Source of the DNA: an uncultured delta proteobacterium
GTDB lineage: Bacteria; RBG-13-61-14; DRUE01
Length of the DNA: 7,879 bases
NCBI GenBank assembly: GCA_903930515.1
Contig: CAIYYW010000021.1
Span: forward strand, 1-7,879
Reading direction: 5' to 3'
Positions within the stretch are counted from its first letter, which is position 1. Each line of letters begins with the position of its first letter. Made by a program: the position numbers and the translations under genes. Below the pieces are notes generated by a model. That model had not been told where the DNA came from. It saw nothing but the letters and a program-made list of their open reading frames with translations, and searched no databases. This document shows positions 1-6,226 of the stretch, one piece after another.

Positions 1-294
1 AGAGCGGTGAGCGGCGAGGGCCAGGTAGAATTTTTTGCCCCGGATCTCCCTGACCTTGCGCCAAAAATCAGCGATGCCTTTCTCGGTTTTATGCTTGTCA
101 TAGCCGATCACCTGGTCCAAAACCTTCCATCCGGAAAGCGCGTCCATCCCGGAAGGCGTGGTCAGGAGGGCGAGATATGCTTTCGGAAAAGCGGCTCTAA
201 GCGCGAGCAGGAGCGGTGTGGTCAGGATGATGTCGCCGAGGAAAGCGGTCTGCACAACCAGGATCCGGATTTGGTCATCAGTCGCGCTATCCAC
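1..294 (-). CDS. Glycosyltransferase family 9 (LPS heptosyltransferase-like), N-terminal part
   Basis: Partial gene: 98 codons are visible before it leaves the window. Reading the minus strand from a GTG at 294, the protein begins with about 10 polar residues, then ILVVQTAFLGDIILTTPLL, the first beta strand and loop typical of ADP-heptose:LPS heptosyltransferases (WaaC/WaaF/RfaF, GT9, GT-B fold). The visible part ends with LALAAHRS, matching the family's usual segment after the second strand. The family transfers heptose from ADP-heptose to lipid A-core on the cytoplasmic face of the inner membrane. The start overlaps the end of the upstream Trm112-like gene (stop codon at 289-287), which suggests translational coupling. 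An in-frame GTG at 303 is an alternative start. The acceptor sugar cannot be told from this fragment, and other GT9 enzymes remain possible. Confidence 0.87.
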   Translation of the reverse strand, partial: MDSATDDQIRILVVQTAFLGDIILTTPLLLALRAAFPKAYLALLTTPSGMDALSGWKVLDQVIGYDKHKTEKGIADFWRKVREIRGKKFYLALAAHRS

Positions 295-493
295 TTTTCT
301 CACTGGTCCCGGGAAGCAGCTCCGCCTGCTCAATAATCATATTGGGAATGTAAACCTCGTTCGGGTATTTCTCAATCTGATAGCGGAGCCGGCATTTCGG
401 GCAGTCCAGCGCCTGGTTGTCTCCAACCATCTTCAACGGCCCTTTGCATTTGGGACAGACCAGCTTTTCCAGCAATTTCGGATTTACTCCCAT
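287..493 (-). CDS. Trm112/YcaR family zinc-ribbon protein
   Basis: A 68-residue protein with two CPxC pairs (C13/C16 and C31/C34), a zinc-ribbon arrangement. The opening NPKLLEKLVCPKCKGPL, the second knuckle LDCPKCRLRYQI, and the following YPNEVYIPNMI segment (usually a proline-rich PVxIPxML-like tail) are the hallmarks of the bacterial YcaR/Trm112 family. In eukaryotes and archaea Trm112 activates methyltransferases. In many bacteria the small YcaR homologue lies among LPS or lipid A genes and its role is not well defined. The heptosyltransferase start overlaps this gene's last codons, so the pair is probably co-transcribed. A G-rich ribosome-binding site (GGGGGTG) ends about five bases before the ATG at 493. 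Family assignment is firm; function is inferred from context only. Confidence 0.9.
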   Translation of the reverse strand: MGVNPKLLEKLVCPKCKGPLKMVGDNQALDCPKCRLRYQIEKYPNEVYIPNMIIEQAELLPGTSEKSG

Positions 494-571
494 CTTTCAC
501 CCCCTGATCTGGGAAAAATAACAGATTTTCCGGTTTTTAACAAGCCGGGGCACGATTCAGGAATTATGCGC

Positions 572-598
572 ATTTGAAAGATCAAACGGTTTTCAAAT
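572..598. promoter_or_regulatory. Operator-like inverted repeat in divergent intergenic region
   Basis: Two perfect 8-base arms, ATTTGAAA (572-579) and TTTCAAAT (591-598), flank an 11-base spacer. The dyad lies between two divergent genes (Trm112-like and Gfo/Idh/MocA), and its right arm abuts and slightly overlaps the predicted -35 box at 598-603. That is the position expected for a dimeric repressor or activator site. No T-tract follows, so it is not a terminator. The regulator is unknown and binding is inferred only from symmetry and position. Confidence 0.4.
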
Positions 599-625
599 TG
601 AATAAATACCGGCTGCGTCTAAAAT
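598..625 (+). promoter_or_regulatory. Predicted sigma-70-type promoter of the Gfo/Idh/MocA gene
   Basis: TTGAAT (598-603) matches four of six -35 consensus bases. TAAAAT (620-625) matches five of six -10 bases, and the spacer is 16 bases. Transcription would start near 632, leaving a leader of about 60 bases before the ATG at 694. An 8-base inverted pair, TACCGGCT (607-614) and AGCCGGTA (647-654), brackets the -10 box and predicted start site. Confidence 0.5.
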
Positions 626-693
626 TTGATTTCCCATAAGAGCCATAGCCGGTAATATGTTTATTGCCTTGAGCTAAGAAGGAGGTTTTGATT

Positions 694-1677
694 ATGCCTG
701 ACCGGATCAGATGGGGAATCATCGGGACCGGGGACATTGCCAAAAAATTCGCCCGGGGCCTGAAAGAGCTTCCGGAAGCCGAGCTTCACGCGGTCGGCTC
801 ACGGAGGCGGGAAAGCGCTGATGAATTCGCGAAACAGTTCGGCGCGGCAAGGGCCTATCCGAGCTACCAGGAGCTTGCCCATGACCCGGACCTGGAAGTT
901 ATTTATATCGCCACCCCCCACCAGTTGCACCGGGAAAACAGCTTGATCTGCCTGAAAGCCGGGAAGGCGGTTCTTTGCGAAAAGCCCTTTGCGGTGAACG
1001 CTTCGGAAGCGCAGGAAATGGTTCATTTTGCTTCGCGCTCCAGGAAATTTTTGATGGAGGCGATGTGGATGCGCTTTCTTCCCGCGATCAGGCGGGCGCA
1101 GGAATGGATCGGCGAGGGCAAAATCGGCGAGACGCGTTTGGCTCAGGCGAGCTTCGGATACCGGGATAGTGTGGGCATTGCCTATGACCGCGAGTGCGCG
1201 GGCGGCAGCCTTCTGGATGTGGGGGTTTACCCGATCACGCTCGCGGACATTGCCTTTGGCGGGGAAATGCCCGAACGGGTGACCGGGTTCGCGCATCTGT
1301 CCAAGGGGATTGACGAACAGGCCGCTTATGTCTTCGGATACCGGGGAGGCGGCCTTGCGGTATTGAGCAGCGCGATCAAGACCCGGACGCCGTCGGATGG
1401 CTGGATTATGGGAACCGAGGCGATGATCAAAATCCATGCGCCGTTCTGGAAATCGCAGGAGTTAAGCCTGGTGAAGGAGAACGAGGTGGTTTTGAATGAA
1501 AAGCATCCGATGATCGGCAACGGCTATAATTATGAGGCTGCGGAGGTGATGCGTTGTTTGCGGGAAGGCCGGCTGGAAAGCCCGGTTATTCCCCTGGAGA
1601 AAAGCGTCCAGATTATGCAAATCCTGGATGAACTCCGCGACCAGTGGGGCCTGGTTTACCCGATGGAAGATTCATAA
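694..1677 (+). CDS. Gfo/Idh/MocA family oxidoreductase, dihydrodiol dehydrogenase-like
   Basis: A 327-residue NAD(P)-dependent dehydrogenase of the usual family length. The N-terminal Rossmann fold shows IIGTGDIA (9-16). EKP at 96-98 carries the expected catalytic lysine K97. The C-terminal alpha/beta domain contains GGSLLDVGVYP (170-180), where D175 and Y179 sit in the active site; many relatives have His in place of the Tyr. H79, W125, R148 and F154 also fall where I recall active-site residues in mammalian dimeric dihydrodiol dehydrogenase. This suggests oxidation or reduction of a cyclic diol, a sugar such as xylose, or another carbonyl compound; the substrate is not determinable. I chose the ATG at 694 because a strong AAGGAGG (679-685) lies eight bases upstream; a TTG at 688 would be too close to it. 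The gene has its own promoter and ends at a strong terminator, so it appears monocistronic. Confidence 0.95.
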   Translation: MPDRIRWGIIGTGDIAKKFARGLKELPEAELHAVGSRRRESADEFAKQFGAARAYPSYQELAHDPDLEVIYIATPHQLHRENSLICLKAGKAVLCEKPFAVNASEAQEMVHFASRSRKFLMEAMWMRFLPAIRRAQEWIGEGKIGETRLAQASFGYRDSVGIAYDRECAGGSLLDVGVYPITLADIAFGGEMPERVTGFAHLSKGIDEQAAYVFGYRGGGLAVLSSAIKTRTPSDGWIMGTEAMIKIHAPFWKSQELSLVKENEVVLNEKHPMIGNGYNYEAAEVMRCLREGRLESPVIPLEKSVQIMQILDELRDQWGLVYPMEDS

Positions 1678-1713
1678 TGAATGGAAAAATGATGGCCTGG
1701 TCTCCGGGTCTTG

Positions 1714-1753
1714 AAAAAAAACCGGGCTTTTGAAGGCCCGGCTTTTCGGTTTT
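1714..1753. terminator. Bidirectional rho-independent terminator
   Basis: A GC-rich stem of CCGGGC (1722-1727) and GCCCGG (1736-1741) closes an 8-base loop that can tighten further by T-A and T-G pairs. On the plus strand CTTTTCGGTTTT follows. On the minus strand the stem is followed directly by eight Ts (the A run at 1714-1721). The outer AAAACCG/CGGTTTT pair (1718-1724 and 1747-1753) offers an alternative, longer fold. It lies between the convergent oxidoreductase and fhs genes and should stop transcription from both sides, most strongly that of fhs. Confidence 0.85.
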
Positions 1754-1765
1754 GACAAATAATTT

Positions 1766-3535
1766 TCAGAACATACCTTTCACCCTTCCGGTTTTGACAT
1801 CCACATCAATGCGGCGATAGGCCGGGTCGGAAGCGGTTCCGGGCATTAGGCTGATGGCTCCGGCGACCGGGACGATGAACTTGGAGCCTCCGTAGATCAG
1901 GACATCGCGGATATGTAGGGTCCATCCCTTGGGCCGTCCTTTTATCTCCGGGTTATGACTCAGGCTGAGATGGGTCTTGACCATACAGGTGTTGAGCTTG
2001 GAGAGCGCCGGATCGGCGTCAATCCGTTTGATCTTGGCCTCGGCCTCCGGCGCCCAACTCACCCCGTCCGCTCCATAAACCTCTTTGGCAATGGTCTCCA
2101 CCCGCTTGCGTTGCGGCATCTCATCCGGATATAGGAACTGGAATTTGGATTTTTCGTTACAGGCATCCACCACCGCGTCTGCGAATTCCAGGGCGCCTTC
2201 CCCGCCCTTGAGCCAGTGTTCGCTGACCGCGACCCTTGCGCCGGCCTTTTCCGCGATCTTTCTGATGGCCGCGATTTCGGGCTTGGTGTCCAGGTAGAAG
2301 GAATTGATGCAGACCACCGGGTTGATCCCGGCTTTCTTCAAGGTCTCTATATGCGCCGCCAGATTCTCGCATCCCTTTTCCACCAGCGGCACATTCTTCC
2401 TGGTATAGGCCGCGTCCAGCGGTCTTCCCGGAACCACCTTGGGCCCGCCCCCGTGCATCTTGAGCGCGCGCACGGTCGCCACCAGCACCGCGCACTGCGG
2501 CACCAGGCCGGAAACCCGGCACTTGATGTTCCAGAATTTCTCAAAGCCGATGTCGGCGCCGAAGCCGCTCTCGGTGATATGGTAATCGGAGAGCTTGAGC
2601 GCGACCCGGTCGGCGATGATGGACGATTGTCCGACCGCGATATTGGCGAAGGGACCGGCGTGCACGAACACCGGCTGGCCTTCCACCGTTTGCATCAGGT
2701 TGGGGTTGATGGACTCGGTCATAATCGCGGTCATGGCGCCGTCCACTTCCAGGTCCGCGGTGGTGATCGGCTCTCCCCTGCGGTTATAGGCGACCACGAT
2801 CTTTCCCATCCGCTCGCGCATATCTTTGAGGTCGGTGGACACCGCCAGGATCGCCATAATTTCGGAGCTGACGGTAATGGCGAATCCCGAGGGCATAATA
2901 TATCCATCCTGTTTTCCGCCCATTCCGATGATGATATTGCGGAGGGCCTGTGCGCAGAAGTCCATCACCCATTTCATCTCTATATTTTTGGGATCTATGT
3001 CCAGCCGTTTCAGCTTTTTCTCTTTCAGGACCTGGTCAGAGTAGTTGCATTCGTGCTGATAGCGGGAAGTGAGCGCGACCATCGCCAGGTTATGGGAATT
3101 GGTCACCCGGTCAATGTCCCCGGTCAGGCCGAGGGAAAAGGCGTTAAGCGGGATGCACTGGGAGATGCCCCCGCCGGCCGCGCTGCCCTTGATGTTAAAG
3201 GTGGGGCCGCCCGAGGGCTGGCGGATGGCGCCGGTGACATTTATCTTCCGTTTGGCCAACCCTTCCACCAGGCCCATCGCCGAGGTGGTCTTGCCCTCGC
3301 CCAGCGGGGTCGGGGTGATCGCGGTCACATCTACATACTTGGCGTCCGGCCTGTTTTTCAGCCGTCCCAGGACCTTCATATAGTCCACCTTGCCATAGTA
3401 GTGACCGTAGGGAAGGATCTCTTCCTTTTTCAGGCCCAGGGCTTCTCCCAGTTCGTAAATGGTCTTGATCGGGCCGAGTTCAACGGCTTCGGAAATCTGC
3501 CAGTCGGCCATCTTAGTGGGATCTAATTTTTTCAC
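1766..3535 (-). CDS. fhs: Formate-tetrahydrofolate ligase (10-formyl-THF synthetase), long divergent form
   Basis: Cytosolic enzyme joining formate to tetrahydrofolate with ATP hydrolysis, giving 10-formyl-THF for purine synthesis or, in acetogens, the methyl branch of the Wood-Ljungdahl pathway. At 589 residues it is about 30 longer than the common 555-560-residue enzyme. Visible signatures are the phosphate-binding loop [11 protein letters not shown] (74-84), HAGPFANIA (292-300) and [14 protein letters not shown] (321-334). The normal REPSLGP motif reads RQPSGGP (105-111), and the usual HFTGD-HAI region reads GLTGDIDRV; both are features I associate with the long deltaproteobacterial-type clade. 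Translation starts at a GTG (3535) with an AAGGAGGA ribosome-binding site. An ATG five bases upstream (3540) is too close to that site and opens only a two-codon frame whose TGA overlaps the GTG. Promoter and terminator flank it, so it is probably transcribed alone; no other folate gene is in view. Confidence 0.97.
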   Translation of the reverse strand: MKKLDPTKMADWQISEAVELGPIKTIYELGEALGLKKEEILPYGHYYGKVDYMKVLGRLKNRPDAKYVDVTAITPTPLGEGKTTSAMGLVEGLAKRKINVTGAIRQPSGGPTFNIKGSAAGGGISQCIPLNAFSLGLTGDIDRVTNSHNLAMVALTSRYQHECNYSDQVLKEKKLKRLDIDPKNIEMKWVMDFCAQALRNIIIGMGGKQDGYIMPSGFAITVSSEIMAILAVSTDLKDMRERMGKIVVAYNRRGEPITTADLEVDGAMTAIMTESINPNLMQTVEGQPVFVHAGPFANIAVGQSSIIADRVALKLSDYHITESGFGADIGFEKFWNIKCRVSGLVPQCAVLVATVRALKMHGGGPKVVPGRPLDAAYTRKNVPLVEKGCENLAAHIETLKKAGINPVVCINSFYLDTKPEIAAIRKIAEKAGARVAVSEHWLKGGEGALEFADAVVDACNEKSKFQFLYPDEMPQRKRVETIAKEVYGADGVSWAPEAEAKIKRIDADPALSKLNTCMVKTHLSLSHNPEIKGRPKGWTLHIRDVLIYGGSKFIVPVAGAISLMPGTASDPAYRRIDVDVKTGRVKGMF

Positions 3536-3599
3536 CGCATTCCTCCTTCTGACTTCTTTTGGATGTTTTATAAATTCGGGTTGCGTTTTCCTTCGCTTG

Positions 3600-3627
3600 A
3601 TTTTGACGGCTTAACCTTTTTTTTCAA
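3600..3627 (-). promoter_or_regulatory. Predicted promoter of fhs
   Basis: On the minus strand TTGAAA (plus coordinates 3622-3627; five of six -35 bases) and CAAAAT (3600-3605; four of six -10 bases) are separated by 16 bases. Transcription would start near 3593 and give a leader of about 58 bases before the GTG at 3535. The rest of the 185-base gap (3536-3720) holds only a weak GCGGG/CCCGC pairing downstream of the epimerase gene and a short AGCAAG duplication near 3682-3693. Confidence 0.4.
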
Positions 3628-3720
3628 CCATACCCCCGGGACGGACCTTTCCGAAACCTTCTATGTAAAATATAAGCGGGGAGCAAGAGCAAGATTTTTT
3701 TAAATTTTCCCGCGCTCTCT

Positions 3721-4704
3721 TCAGGAGGTCTTGCCTGCTCGGGCCGGGTAAACCCAGGAATAGGCTGAATAGATCGCCTCTCCGGCCGAATGTTTGGGCT
3801 TGAATCCCAGGACCCGCTTGGCCTTTTCAATTGAATAGTCCCCGCCCACCAGCGCGAATCGGACCAGCTCCGGCGGGGTGGAAAGCAAATCATATTTTCC
3901 CGCCAAATTCACTCCGGCTTCCACCAGCCAGGCCGGGATCACAATCGGCCTGGAGCGCGAACCCGCCAGCCGGATCACCGCGTTGAGAACCTCCAGGTAG
4001 GCGCCGGTGGTTTCCGCCTGGACATTGAACGGCTCCCCGTCCGCTCCTTTCACCTTGCCGGCCAGGAAAAACGCATGGGCCGCGTCATCCCCGCTCACGC
4101 AGGCCCAGAGCGCCTTGGGGAATCCCGGCACCGGCACCGGCAGGCTGTAACGGATCAGCCGGAACATAGTGAGCATGGATTTTTCGTGCCAGAAGCCCGG
4201 GCCGAAGATCATGGGCATGCGCGGGAACACGGCCTCAATCTTGTGCTTGGCGCGCGCGTCCATCAGCCGTTGCTCGCATTCCCATTTGTTCCTGCTATAT
4301 ATTCCGGTGAAGCGTTTTTCCGATTCTTCCAGGACCGGGAACTCGGTATGAATCCCGTAAATCTCTATCGTGGACGCGAACACCAGACGCCGGCCTCCAT
4401 ATTTGAGTAATCCCTCCAGGACATTGATGGTCCCGCCCACATTCAAGTCCCAAAAGCCCTGGTCGGGAAGACGCGCCTGGGGCATATTCGCGGCCAGATG
4501 ATAGATCACCTCGGCGTTTTCGCAGGCCTTGACCACTTTCTCCCGGTCCCGGATGTCCCCCTGCTGAAATTCAACCCTTTCGCGAAACTCTTCCGGAGGC
4601 GGCTTCAGATCATAGACCCGGACCTTCACCCCTTCTTCCAGGAGCTTCTTGACCAAAGCCCGTCCCAAAAGACCGGACCCTCCTGTGACCAATTGTATGC
4701 TCAT
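3721..4704 (-). CDS. NAD-dependent epimerase/dehydratase (extended SDR family)
   Basis: A 327-residue extended short-chain dehydrogenase/reductase. The N-terminal Rossmann fold has TGGSGLLG (7-14), an acidic D32 after the second strand (suggesting NAD rather than NADP), GDI at 49-51 and HLAA (69-72). The catalytic set is T112 in FASTIEIYG (109-117), then Y136 and K140 in YSRNK. This matches nucleotide-sugar epimerases/dehydratases and 3-beta-hydroxysteroid dehydrogenase-like proteins. The C-terminal substrate domain does not identify the substrate. I chose the ATG at 4704 because the Rossmann strand begins immediately (MSIQLVTGG); the frame is open further upstream only through non-coding hairpins. 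No strong ribosome-binding site precedes it (GGGAA at best). It is the last gene of a probable three-gene minus-strand operon, 68 bases after the cysteine hydrolase. Confidence 0.93.
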   Translation of the reverse strand: MSIQLVTGGSGLLGRALVKKLLEEGVKVRVYDLKPPPEEFRERVEFQQGDIRDREKVVKACENAEVIYHLAANMPQARLPDQGFWDLNVGGTINVLEGLLKYGGRRLVFASTIEIYGIHTEFPVLEESEKRFTGIYSRNKWECEQRLMDARAKHKIEAVFPRMPMIFGPGFWHEKSMLTMFRLIRYSLPVPVPGFPKALWACVSGDDAAHAFFLAGKVKGADGEPFNVQAETTGAYLEVLNAVIRLAGSRSRPIVIPAWLVEAGVNLAGKYDLLSTPPELVRFALVGGDYSIEKAKRVLGFKPKHSAGEAIYSAYSWVYPARAGKTS

Positions 4705-4715
4705 TGCTATTTTCC

Positions 4716-4762
4716 CGTGGCGCAGACACGCCGATTCACGGCGCGGACACTCTTGTCCGCGC
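4716..4762. repeat. Two tandem hairpins with a shared direct-repeat core
   Basis: The first hairpin is perfect: GCGCGGACA (4741-4749), loop CTCT, TGTCCGCGC (4754-4762). Immediately beside it a second, weaker one has GGCG (4719-4722) and CGCC (4729-4732) plus an outer CGT/ACG pair (4716-4718 and 4738-4740). Both contain the core GCGC(A/G)GACAC at 4720-4729 and 4741-4750, a 21-base-spaced direct repeat with nine of ten bases identical. They lie between the hydrolase stop and the epimerase start on the minus strand. No U-tract follows on either strand, so a classical terminator is unlikely. A dispersed palindromic element, a mRNA processing or stability structure, or a translational control element are all possible. 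Confidence 0.65.
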
Positions 4763-4772
4763 ACCTTTAAAC

Positions 4773-5294
4773 TTAAACTATTTTCGCTCCCAGCACTGAT
4801 TCCATCTGCTTAAGCGCCCATTGATGCGCACTTTGGTCAAAGCTCGCCACGCCTTCCTTGTAAACCCGGACATTACAGTCCCGGTTCTCCAACTCCTCCA
4901 CCGTGTAGAGCACGCAGATATTAGTGCAGACCCCCACCACCTCCACCAGGTCCGGCTTTTCCTTTTTCAGGATCTCGTCCAGGTTGGTCTTGAAAAATCC
5001 GGAATATCTTTTCTTGGGCAGATATATTTCCCGTTTGGCAATCCCCTTCAATTCGCCGATCACCTGCGATTGCTCGCTCCCGATGACGCAATGCGGCGCG
5101 AATTTCTTGAACTCCAGGTCGTCCGGGTCGTGGTTGTCCGCGATAAAAACCACCAGTTCCCCGCTCTTCCCATACTCTTCCACCTTGCCCTTTACAAACG
5201 GGACGATCGCCTCGGAAGTCGGCCCGCAAAAAAGAGGATATTGCCTGCGAATAAAACCCTCCAGCATATCCACCACCAATAATACCCTCTTCAT
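4773..5294 (-). CDS. Isochorismatase-family cysteine hydrolase, nicotinamidase-like
   Basis: A 173-residue protein with the full catalytic triad of the family: D9 in LLVVDM, K94 in PKKRYSGFF, and nucleophile C127 in GVCTNICV. Candidate metal ligands D53 and H55 (IADNHDP) and H68 (APHCVIGS) are in the places used by nicotinamidases, which turn nicotinamide into nicotinate and ammonia for NAD salvage in the cytosol. It is slightly shorter than well-studied nicotinamidases (about 180-215 residues), so other amide substrates are possible and I give no gene symbol. The ATG at 5294 overlaps the stop of the upstream crotonase gene by four bases (ATGA), a standard sign of translational coupling. The coupling survives the frameshift upstream because the true downstream frame still ends there. 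Confidence 0.9.
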   Translation of the reverse strand: MKRVLLVVDMLEGFIRRQYPLFCGPTSEAIVPFVKGKVEEYGKSGELVVFIADNHDPDDLEFKKFAPHCVIGSEQSQVIGELKGIAKREIYLPKKRYSGFFKTNLDEILKKEKPDLVEVVGVCTNICVLYTVEELENRDCNVRVYKEGVASFDQSAHQWALKQMESVLGAKIV

Positions 5295-6060
5295 CTGGAC
5301 TTGGCCCCATGCCGGCCTTTGCCGGAGATGAAGGGTTGGATCCCGGCTTTGAACTCGGGGGAGGAGATCGCTTTCATCCCGCGATGGAATTCGTTCTGGA
5401 GCGCGGCCGGAAGCTCCATACCGAACTGTTCATAGGCGCTCAGCCGGTCCATCCGCAAACAGGTTTGCGGTAAATGGCAAAGCTCCTCCGCCAGCTTCTC
5501 CGCTTCTTCCCGGGCCATCCCGGGTTCCACCACCCGGTTGGCCAGCCCGATCGCAAGGGCTTCCTCCGCCGGAACCGGACGGCCGGTCAGGATTATGTCC
5601 AGCGCCCGGCTCAGCCCGATCAACCTCGGAAGGCGCACCGTGCCTCCGTCAATCAAAGGCACTCCCCATCTCCGGCAAACACCCCGAACACCGCGCCCTT
5701 CTCCACCACCCGAAGATCGCACCAGAGCGCCAGCTCCAATCCGCCGGCGACCGCGTACCCGCTGACCGCGGCGATCACCGGTTTGTTAAGTAGCATCCGG
5801 CTCGGACCCATCGGGCCGTCTCCCGACTCGTCCACCCGGTTCGGCCCCGTCCCGGAAAAGATCGCCTTCAGGTCCGCGCCCGCGCAAAAATATCCGCCCT
5901 TCCCCCAGAGCACCGCCACATCCGCGTCATCATCTTTTTCAAAAGCACGAAAAGCGTCTGCCAGCGCTTTGGCGGTCAGGCCGTCAACCGCGTTCCTGAC
6001 CTCCGGCCGATCCAGAATGATCGTCATCACCCTGCCCTTTTTTTCCATCAGAACCGACAT
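5291..6060 (-). pseudogene. Enoyl-CoA hydratase/isomerase (crotonase) family gene broken by a single-base frameshift
   Basis: The reading frame starting at ATG 6060 encodes 128 good crotonase residues, then runs out of homology and stops at 5653. The rest continues in the next frame from 5677 to the TGA at 5291, adding 128 residues. One extra base at the TTT codon (plus positions 5677-5679) would join them into a normal 256-residue protein. The N-terminal half has the oxyanion-hole segment FCAGADLK (58-65) and AGGLELAL (105-112), with E109 at the position of crotonase Glu144. The C-terminal half begins CRRWGVPLIDGG and ends GKGRHG, typical of the family. The residue equivalent to Glu164 appears to be Cys, so classical hydration is doubtful even when intact. 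The family acts on acyl-CoA thioesters in the cytosol. The start at 6060 follows GGGGGA with good spacing. A recent mutation or a sequence error is likely, since both halves remain well conserved. Confidence 0.88.
5677..5680 (-). other. Frameshift site in the crotonase gene
   Basis: On the minus strand the codons GTG TTT GCC leave the family consensus, while re-reading the last T (GTG TTT TGC CGG) restores it at once. This equals a loss of one base in or next to the T run. No canonical X XXY YYZ slippery heptamer is present, so programmed -1 frameshifting is not favoured. Confidence 0.8.
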
Positions 6061-6089
6061 TAGATCCCCCTTTGCTTTTGCTCCCAATA

Positions 6090-6117
6090 ATTTTATCCCG
6101 GCTGAAACTTTTGTCCA
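6090..6117 (-). promoter_or_regulatory. Predicted promoter of the crotonase-hydrolase-epimerase operon
   Basis: On the minus strand TGGACA (plus coordinates 6112-6117; five of six -35 bases) and TAAAAT (6090-6095; five of six -10 bases) are spaced by 16 bases. Transcription would start near 6083, about 22 bases before the crotonase ATG, leaving room for its GGGGGA ribosome-binding site. No other good promoter is visible within the operon. Confidence 0.5.
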
Positions 6118-6226
6118 GACCGTCGGCCGGGTTTGAAACCAGCCCCTGCTTTCCTTGACAGATTTTTGCGAATATGATAGCGGTAATATCTAAAATTTAT
6201 TCAAGGAAAGGAAAGAAAGCGCAAAG

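Noticed and set aside
158-577. A plus-strand open frame of 139 codons across the Trm112-like gene
   Set aside because: It is antisense to a zinc-ribbon gene with clear CPxC motifs and to the GT9 start; no motif is visible in it.
2216-3526. A long plus-strand open frame of 436 codons inside fhs
   Set aside because: It is antisense to the clearly conserved fhs gene, shows no recognisable domain, and its composition is what the complement of GC-rich codons produces.
3682-3693. AGCAAG doubled near 3682-3693 as a repeat element
   Set aside because: Only two copies of six bases; this is expected by chance and has no supporting context.
4741-4762. Perfect hairpin as a rho-independent terminator after the hydrolase gene
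   Set aside because: No T-tract follows the stem on either strand, so intrinsic termination is not supported.
4705-4764. N-terminal extension of the epimerase by 20 residues
   Set aside because: The extension is encoded by the palindromic hairpin region, is rich in Arg and Cys, and the Rossmann fold begins right after the ATG at 4704.
6155-6178. TTGACA (6155-6160) with TATGAT (6173-6178) as the lipoprotein promoter
   Set aside because: Each box is good on its own but the spacer is only 12 bases; at 16-18 bases there is no acceptable -10 box, so I did not list a promoter.
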